Assembly: GCA_039191605.1 (NCBI GenBank)
Contig: JBCCXL010000036.1
Span: 1 to 37,475 of the forward strand
DNA length: 37,475 nucleotides
Reading direction: 5' to 3'
Source of the DNA: JBCCXL01 sp039191605
GTDB taxonomy: Bacteria > Acidobacteriota > Thermoanaerobaculia > Multivoradales > JAHZIX01
In this document: positions 32,895 through 37,475 of the stretch, piece after piece
How the letters are laid out: each line of letters starts with the position of its first letter
Numbering within the stretch: the stretch's first letter is position 1
Translations under genes and position numbers: made by a program
The notes under the pieces: model-generated
Told to the model about the DNA's origin: nothing
Database searches by the model: none
Seen by the model: only the letters and a program-made list of their open reading frames with translations

Positions 32895-34055
32895 TCAATA
32901 CAGCGGGATTGACGGATCGATGCGCTGGCTCCAGGCGTGGATGCCGCCCGCCAGGTTGTAGGCTCGTTGGAAGCCTCGATCTTTGAGAAAGAGGGTGGCT
33001 CGGGTGGAGCGCGGGCCGTGGTGGCAGTGGACGACGGTGATCTCTTGGGGGTCCAGCTCGTGGTGCCGCTCCGGGAGCTGGTGCAGGGGAATCAGAGTGG
33101 AGCCCTCGATACGGCAGATGTCGTATTCCTCGGGATTGCGCACGTCCACCAGGGTTAGCGGGCGGCCGTCATCCAGCCACTGCCGCAGGATCTCCGGCGT
33201 GATGTCCAGATCGTCCGGCAGCTGCTCTTCTTCGCCGAGGCCGCAGAATTGCTCGTAGTCGATGAGCTCCGTCTGAGTCGGCTCTTCGGAGCACACCGGG
33301 CAGTCGGGGTCCTTCTTCAGCTTGAGCTCCCGGAAGCTCATGCCCAGGGCGTCGAAGAGCAGCAGTCGACCGATGAGGGGGTCCCCAACGCCGAGGATGA
33401 GCTTGATGACTTCGTTCGTCTGCAGGGCTCCAATGATGCCCGGCAATACCCCCAGCACTCCGCCTTCGGCGCAGGAAGGCACCAGACCCGGTGGCGGGGG
33501 CTCGGCGAAGAGGCAGCGATAGCAGGGCCCCTTCTCTGCCCAGAATACGGAGACCTGCCCCTCGAAGCGGAAGATGGATCCGTAGACGTTAGGCTTGCCG
33601 CTGAGCACGCAGGCATCGTTGACCAGGTAGCGGGTGGGAAAGTTGTCGGTGCCGTCGACGATGACGTCGTAGTCGGCGAAGAGCTCCAGCGCGTTGTCCG
33701 AGCTCAGCCTGGTTTCGTGGGGGTTGAGGCGAATATGAGGATTGACCTCCCGCAGGCGGTCGAAGGCGGCGGCGATCTTCGGTCGGCCGACGTCTCCCTG
33801 GCCGTAGAGCACCTGGCGGTGGAGGTTGGACTCGTCCACCACGTCAAAATCCACCAGTCCTAGCTCGCCGATGCCGGCGGCGGCGAGGTAGAGGCCCAGG
33901 GGGGAGCCGAGGCCGCCGGCGCCGACGATCAACACCTTGGCCGCCTTGAGTCGCTTCTGCCCCTCCAGGCCCACCTCCGGCATGATCAGGTGCCGGCTGT
34001 AGCGGCGAACCTCCTCGGGGCTGAGCTGGACCCCAGCAGTCGATAGGTCGATCAT
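32895..34055 (-). CDS. moeZ: MoeZ-type adenylyltransferase/sulfurtransferase (E1-like plus rhodanese)
   Basis: Adenylates the C-terminal Gly of a ubiquitin-like sulfur carrier and transfers sulfur to it, forming a thiocarboxylate. The 386-residue protein has the ThiF/MoeB domain with GAGGLG (45-50), adenylation-loop DGTDNFPTRY, zinc cysteines CYRC (178-181) and CPVC (252-255), and Cys195. A C-terminal rhodanese domain (about 285-386) carries active-site Cys344 in HCHHGPRS. Its start overlaps the sulfur-carrier gene by 4 nt. The fusion and neighbours match the mycobacterial MoeZ role in cysteine synthesis; it may also serve molybdopterin or other carriers. Confidence 0.92.
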   Translation of the reverse strand: MIDLSTAGVQLSPEEVRRYSRHLIMPEVGLEGQKRLKAAKVLIVGAGGLGSPLGLYLAAAGIGELGLVDFDVVDESNLHRQVLYGQGDVGRPKIAAAFDRLREVNPHIRLNPHETRLSSDNALELFADYDVIVDGTDNFPTRYLVNDACVLSGKPNVYGSIFRFEGQVSVFWAEKGPCYRCLFAEPPPPGLVPSCAEGGVLGVLPGIIGALQTNEVIKLILGVGDPLIGRLLLFDALGMSFRELKLKKDPDCPVCSEEPTQTELIDYEQFCGLGEEEQLPDDLDITPEILRQWLDDGRPLTLVDVRNPEEYDICRIEGSTLIPLHQLPERHHELDPQEITVVHCHHGPRSTRATLFLKDRGFQRAYNLAGGIHAWSQRIDPSIPLY

Positions 34056-34342
34056 CGCCGACCTCCGGCGATGGAGGGAATGATCGAGATCCGGCTGCCG
34101 TCGGCGACGGAGGTTTGGGGGCCATCCAGGTGACGCACGTCCTCATCTCCTACGAAGACGTTGACGAAGGAGCGCAGGCGGCCGTCGTCGCCGTAGAGGT
34201 GACGCTGCAGGGAAGGGTGCGCCTCCACCACCTGCCGCAGCACCTGCTCCACGGTATGCCCTTCTTGCGTCGGGATCTCCACCTGGGATCGATTGTCGGT
34301 GAATCGGCGAAGCGGGGTGGGGATTTCGATGATGACGCTCAT
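34052..34342 (-). CDS. cysO: Ubiquitin-like sulfur carrier protein (CysO/ThiS/MoaD family)
   Basis: A 96-residue beta-grasp protein starting at ATG 34342 (MSVIIEIPTPLRRFT) and ending PSIAGGRR. In this family the mature C-terminus is Gly-Gly, which MoeZ-like enzymes adenylate and convert to a thiocarboxylate. Here two arginines follow the GG, so the precursor must be trimmed before use. A JAMM protease gene lies 97 bp upstream in the same cluster and is the obvious candidate. The stop overlaps the moeZ start (ATGA). The gene name follows the mycobacterial cluster; sequence alone cannot separate CysO from other sulfur carriers. Confidence 0.88.
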   Translation of the reverse strand: MSVIIEIPTPLRRFTDNRSQVEIPTQEGHTVEQVLRQVVEAHPSLQRHLYGDDGRLRSFVNVFVGDEDVRHLDGPQTSVADGSRISIIPSIAGGRR

Positions 34343-34439
34343 GGGCTTACCTATCAGGACGGGATGCTCTCGGGGTGGGTTCAGCAGGGGGGTGTGGGGA
34401 CGGGCGGAAGGGTTTCCGGCACGAGCGGGCGGGCGAGCC

Positions 34440-34907
34440 TCAGCGGGCGCCGAAGGCGAGGGCGGGAGTGCCGATGGCGGTGTCGATGGTCTCTTCCTGA
34501 AAGTCTTCTCGATCGTCCTGCAGGCGCCAGCTCCGGGTGACCTCCACCGCACCGTTGAGGACCGAGAGGATCACGTAGCTGATCCCGGGCCAGGCGTGCT
34601 CGCGGTCGAAGGTGCTGGGCTCGGGGGGATGATCCGGGTGAGAGTGGTAGTAGCCCACGATCTCCAGACCGGCGGCCTCCGCTTCCCGCTGGGCAGCGAG
34701 GATGGTGCGGGGCTCGATGAGAAATCGGTTGTGGCGGCTCTCCTCTTCCCGCACGTTCTGGGCGGAGAGCAGGCGCTCCACCTGGGCACCCTCCTCTTCC
34801 GGCAGCGGCCGGCCGATGAGGATGCCGCAGCATTCTTCGGGATAGGTGGCCATGGCGTGCCTCTCCATCGAGAAGAGGTGTCGAGGGGTGATCAACAATC
34901 GGCTCAT
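34440..34907 (-). CDS. mec: JAMM/MPN+ metalloprotease (Mec/QbsD-like)
   Basis: A 155-residue zinc isopeptidase with Glu25 in PEECCGIL and the JAMM motif HSHP (88-91) followed by Ser98 and Asp101. Family members either release cysteine from the CysO-cysteine adduct (mycobacterial Mec) or trim extra residues behind the GG of sulfur carriers (QbsD). Both activities would make sense here. ATG 34907 was chosen because it overlaps the cysM stop by 4 nt; four more codons upstream are open. Confidence 0.9.
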   Translation of the reverse strand: MSRLLITPRHLFSMERHAMATYPEECCGILIGRPLPEEEGAQVERLLSAQNVREEESRHNRFLIEPRTILAAQREAEAAGLEIVGYYHSHPDHPPEPSTFDREHAWPGISYVILSVLNGAVEVTRSWRLQDDREDFQEETIDTAIGTPALAFGAR

Positions 34908-35935
34908 GTGAGGTCCCAAAAGGCTTCGCTGAGATATTTATCGGCGCCGTCGCAGAGAATAGTGACCACGGTACCCGAGGTCAGCTGCTCTGCGGCGCGC
35001 ACCGCGGCGACCACATTGGCGCCGGCGGAAACGCCGAGGCGCAGGCCATGGTGACGGGCGAGGCGCCTCACCATGTCATACGCATCGTCGGTGGAAAGGG
35101 CCCAATCTTCGTCGGCGAGATCGGGATCGTAAATCCCCGGAACCAGCGCCGACTCCATGTGCTTGACGCCCTCCAGCCCGTGAAGCGGGCCGTCCGGCTG
35201 CACCGAGATGAGGCGCGGTCGCGGAGAACAGGTGGCCAGATAGCGTCCGACCCCCATGAAAGTGCCGGTGGTGCCCAAAGCGGTGACAAAGACCGCCAGC
35301 TCGGGCCCCTCGGTGGATCGCGCCTGGGTCCAGATTTCCGGCCCGGTGGTGCGGTAGTGGGCCTGCCAATTGGCCTCGTTGGAGTATTGGTCGAGGTACA
35401 CCCAGCGCTGCGGCTCCGCCTCGACCTTGCGGCGCGCCTCCTCGATGGCGCCGTCGGTGCCCGCCAGCGGGTCGGTGAGCACCACCTCGGCGCCGTAGGC
35501 CGCCAGCAGGCGCTTGCGCTCCTCGCTGGCGTTGGCGGGAAGGCAGAGAGTGACCCTATGGCCCCGGGCGGCGCCGAGCATCGCCAGGGCGATGCCGGTA
35601 TTGCCGGAGGTGGCGTCGAGAATGCGTCTCGGCGGCGTCTTCGCCTCAGCCCGCGGAGCTCGCTGGGCGCCGGCCTTGCCCCGCTGAGGAGCGAGGAGCA
35701 GGCCTTTGGTCTCGGCGTCGAGAATCATGCTCAGCGCCGGGCGATCCTTCACCGAGCCGCCGGGGTTGGCGAATTCCGCCTTCGCCAGCAGCCTCACCCC
35801 CGGGCGCTCCACCAGGAAGGAGAGGTCGAGCATCGGCGTGCGCCCCACCAGGGCCTCCACTCCGCTCACCGGCATGGGGGCGGTGTGCTGGCTGGAGGAG
35901 GCGTCGCCGGGATGGCTGAGGATGGTGACGGGCAT
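34904..35935 (-). CDS. cysM: Cysteine synthase, CysM-type PLP enzyme
   Basis: A fold-type II PLP enzyme that makes cysteine from an activated serine. The 343-residue protein shows PLP Lys63 in NPGGSVKDRP, the SGNTGIA loop (110-116) and the glycine-rich GTTGTFMG segment. A basic insert of about 22 residues (82-103) precedes the SGNTG loop. Clustering with a JAMM protease, sulfur carrier and MoeZ suggests that it uses the carrier thiocarboxylate as sulfur donor, as mycobacterial CysM does with O-phosphoserine; the acceptor substrate is not provable here. It is the first gene of the cluster and overlaps mec by 4 nt. Confidence 0.92.
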   Translation of the reverse strand: MPVTILSHPGDASSSQHTAPMPVSGVEALVGRTPMLDLSFLVERPGVRLLAKAEFANPGGSVKDRPALSMILDAETKGLLLAPQRGKAGAQRAPRAEAKTPPRRILDATSGNTGIALAMLGAARGHRVTLCLPANASEERKRLLAAYGAEVVLTDPLAGTDGAIEEARRKVEAEPQRWVYLDQYSNEANWQAHYRTTGPEIWTQARSTEGPELAVFVTALGTTGTFMGVGRYLATCSPRPRLISVQPDGPLHGLEGVKHMESALVPGIYDPDLADEDWALSTDDAYDMVRRLARHHGLRLGVSAGANVVAAVRAAEQLTSGTVVTILCDGADKYLSEAFWDLT

Positions 35936-35958
35936 GGGAGATCGCCGGAGCTCGAGAG

Positions 35959-35989
35959 AAAGAAAAAGAAACCAGCGAGCCAGTCGCTG
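35959..35989 (-). terminator. Hairpin with U-rich tail just upstream of cysM
   Basis: On the minus strand CAGCGA (35989-35984) pairs with TCGCTG (35978-35973) over a 5-nt loop, followed by GTTTCTTTTTCTTTC. It ends about 25 nt before the cysM start codon. It may terminate the rhomboid transcript or act as an attenuator in the cysM leader. Confidence 0.4.
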
Positions 35990-36125
35990 TATTGATGACC
36001 ATTTTTATCACAAATAGATGGGCCGCCCAATGACGCACCCGAGGCAGTCCCGTGGCGTGCTGTGGGCCGAAGCGCCCGGTGGACGGCTGGAATCAGAGTC
36101 TGTTGAGGCGGTGCGCAGGAGCCCG

Positions 36126-37004
36126 TCAGCCGACGCCATACATCTGGCGGATCAGGCTCACCCCGGTCACCGCCGAGAGCACCACGGCCACCAGCGTCAG
36201 CAGCAGGCAGAGCAGGCCGGCAATGAGGTGGTCCAGCCGCTCCGGCTTCATCGGATCGAGGATCTTGCCGCCGAAGTAGCCGCCGACGAAGCCGCCGGCA
36301 TGGGCCCAGTTGTCGACGCCGGGGAAGAGCAGGCCGAAGATGAAGAGCACCAGCGCCCACTGCTTGGCCATCCTCGAGAGCTCCGAGGAGCCTCCCCGTC
36401 GCCCGGCGTAGATCAGCGCCCCGAGCAGGCCGAAGAGGGGAGCCGAGGCGCCGACGGTGAAGCCCGCTCCGCCCAGCAGCGGCACGCCGGGGAAGACGTA
36501 GCCGGCGGTGGAGGAGGCGGCGAAACCCAGGGCTCCGGCGACGGTGTAGAGAATCAGCATGCGGCCGGCGCCGTATTGCTCCACCGAGGCCGGCACCAGC
36601 ATGCGCAGCCAGTAGAGGTTGAAGCCGATGTGCAGCAGCCCGCCATGGAGCCAGCCGGCGGAGAGCAGGGTCCACCAGCGATCGAGCTCGAAGACCGGTA
36701 CCGCCCCGGAGGCGCCGAGGGTAAAGAGAGCCACCCGACTCGGGCCGAGGAGCCCGAAGAGGCCTCCGCCGCCGATATTCTTGGGGTCGATGGCGAGGCT
36801 GATGATGTAGAGCAGGGCGCAGCCGCCGAGGATGATCTTCGACACCCCCATGTCTCGCCCGAGGCGCCGCAGCGAGCCGGCATAGCCCCACATTCCGGGG
36901 TTGCGGCGGCCGCAGTTGTAGCACGCCTCGTCCTGGATCCCCACCAGCCGTCCGCAGGAAGGGCACACCACCGAGCCCGAGGTCTGACGCTTTAAGAAGG
37001 CCAT
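36126..37004 (-). CDS. Rhomboid-family intramembrane protease with N-terminal zinc ribbon
   Basis: About 292 residues from ATG 37004 (AAGGG 8 nt upstream; in-frame GTG 37013 and ATG 37010 are also possible). A small zinc ribbon comes first (CPSCG and CYNCG; Cys14, 17, 28, 31), then about six membrane helices. Rhomboid features are GWLHGGLLHIGFNLYWL with the His/Asn of helix 2, the serine motif VGASAPLFGLLGAL (Ser187) and the partner His235 in DNWAHAGGFVGGY. The usual GxSG motif reads GASA here, so the residue after the nucleophile is Ala. Likely a serine protease that cuts membrane proteins; no substrate is evident from context. Confidence 0.88.
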   Translation of the reverse strand: MAFLKRQTSGSVVCPSCGRLVGIQDEACYNCGRRNPGMWGYAGSLRRLGRDMGVSKIILGGCALLYIISLAIDPKNIGGGGLFGLLGPSRVALFTLGASGAVPVFELDRWWTLLSAGWLHGGLLHIGFNLYWLRMLVPASVEQYGAGRMLILYTVAGALGFAASSTAGYVFPGVPLLGGAGFTVGASAPLFGLLGALIYAGRRGGSSELSRMAKQWALVLFIFGLLFPGVDNWAHAGGFVGGYFGGKILDPMKPERLDHLIAGLLCLLLTLVAVVLSAVTGVSLIRQMYGVG

Positions 37005-37144
37005 CAACATCACCCTTGGATCCTATCGCGATCGGGGGGTGCCCCGAGGGGGCTTCTGTCGATCGATGCCGCGTCGGCGGGATCGCGGGCTCCGGTGCGT
37101 TCGTCCAGGCTCAACCCCCCGAGGTCACGGGAGGTCACCCGGGG

Positions 37145-37475
37145 TCAATCGTCCGGATCCTCATTCACCAGGTAGTAGCTCAGCAGCAGTCCGAGGTCGT
37201 AGCGGGAGAGGCGCTGGAGGACTGAGGGCGGCATGGCGATGGAGTGGGTGGGGGCGGTGTGGAAGACGGCGATATCTAATTCGGCGTGGAACAGAGCTGT
37301 GTCTTCTGATCCGCTTCCCTCCGGCGGGGCCAGTTCTCCCGGCGGGGCTGGTTCTCCAGGCAGGGCCAGTTCTCCTGGTGAGGCCAGTTCTCCTGGTGAG
37401 GCCAGTTCTCCTGGTGAGGCCAGTTCTCCTGGTGAGGCCAGTTCTCCTGGTGAGGCCAGTTCTCCTGGTGAGGCC
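37145..37475 (-). CDS. C-terminal part of an unknown protein with ASPGEL repeats (runs off the window)
   Basis: An open minus-strand frame enters from beyond the window and ends at the TGA at 37147-37145. The outer part is a run of hexapeptides ASPGEL and variants (ALPGEP, APPGEL). Next comes an acidic Gly/Ser stretch (PPEGSGSEDT), then about 48 residues that look like folded protein (HAELDIAVFHTAP, RLSRYDLGLLLSYYLV) and an acidic tail NEDPDD. I do not recognise the domain. The repeat may be a flexible linker. The start is not visible. Confidence 0.6.
   Translation of the reverse strand, partial: ASPGELASPGELASPGELASPGELASPGELASPGELALPGEPAPPGELAPPEGSGSEDTALFHAELDIAVFHTAPTHSIAMPPSVLQRLSRYDLGLLLSYYLVNEDPDD
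37321..37475. repeat. 18-bp tandem repeat array (at least 8.6 copies)
   Basis: Eight full 18-bp units and an 11-bp partial unit reach the window edge. Units 4-8 (37375-37464) are identical, CTGGTGAGGCCAGTTCTC, while the first three diverge. The period is a multiple of three and encodes ASPGEL on the minus strand. The perfect identity of neighbouring copies points to recent expansion. Confidence 0.95.

Noticed and set aside
37321..37475. Regularly spaced direct repeats resembling a CRISPR array
   Set aside because: The 18-bp units follow each other with no spacers, are not palindromic like CRISPR repeats, and keep an open frame encoding ASPGEL. No cas genes are nearby.

Overview
The window is a GC-rich, densely coded bacterial chromosome segment with no rRNA, tRNA, CRISPR array, integrase or transposase that I could see. 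Several traits together suggest an Acidobacteriota genome, possibly Thermoanaerobaculia-like: a Ser/Thr kinase fused to a membrane segment and TPRs, a paired active/inactive M16 peptidase set, a lysyl-endopeptidase-like secreted protease with a C-terminal domain that I associate with that phylum, and a large lipoprotein 'sulfatase'. This assignment is inference; no marker gene is present.

Layout. 1-2450: a GAF/sigma-54 activator (minus) divergent from a small lipoprotein. 2496-5336: a TPR Ser/Thr kinase (minus). 5751-7516: purE-purK. 7633-9552: a secreted HExxH/TPR protein. 9897-15918: the 2-oxoglutarate dehydrogenase operon sucA-sucB-lpdA, in which the E1 subunit carries an inserted cyclic-nucleotide-binding domain. 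16260-18044: a secreted S1-type protease. 18045-18942: about 900 bp without a convincing gene. 18943-20953: a STAS protein, a LON-substrate-binding-domain protein and isopentenyl-diphosphate isomerase. 21016-23405: thyA-folA-EamA transporter. 23436-26126: a membrane-anchored SH3/HExxH protein divergent from an AraC regulator. 26173-32337 (all minus): a sulfatase-superfamily lipoprotein and an M16 peptidase pair. 32338-32894: an AT-rich spacer with a promoter, hairpins and an intrinsic terminator that look like a small-RNA gene or attenuator. 32895-35935 (minus): cysM, JAMM protease, ubiquitin-like sulfur carrier and MoeZ-type E1-rhodanese, a protein-thiocarboxylate cysteine synthesis cluster. 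36126-37004: a zinc-ribbon rhomboid. 37145-end: the 3' end of an unknown gene made of 18-bp tandem repeats.

How the parts fit. The core is metabolic: purine synthesis (purEK), thymidylate and folate recycling (thyA/folA), the TCA cycle (sucAB-lpdA), isoprenoid precursor supply (idi) and cysteine assembly on a sulfur carrier protein. Around it sit envelope and secreted hydrolases (S1, M16 pair, two HExxH proteins, rhomboid, sulfatase-like) and signalling proteins (kinase, GAF activator, STAS, AraC).

The most unusual items are the cNMP-binding domain inside the E1 of 2-oxoglutarate dehydrogenase, the GG-Arg-Arg tail on the sulfur carrier next to a JAMM protease, a repeat-built insert in the kinase activation loop, short (mostly 15-bp) tandem repeats at many gene edges and inside several genes, and the small transcription unit at 32660-32804.
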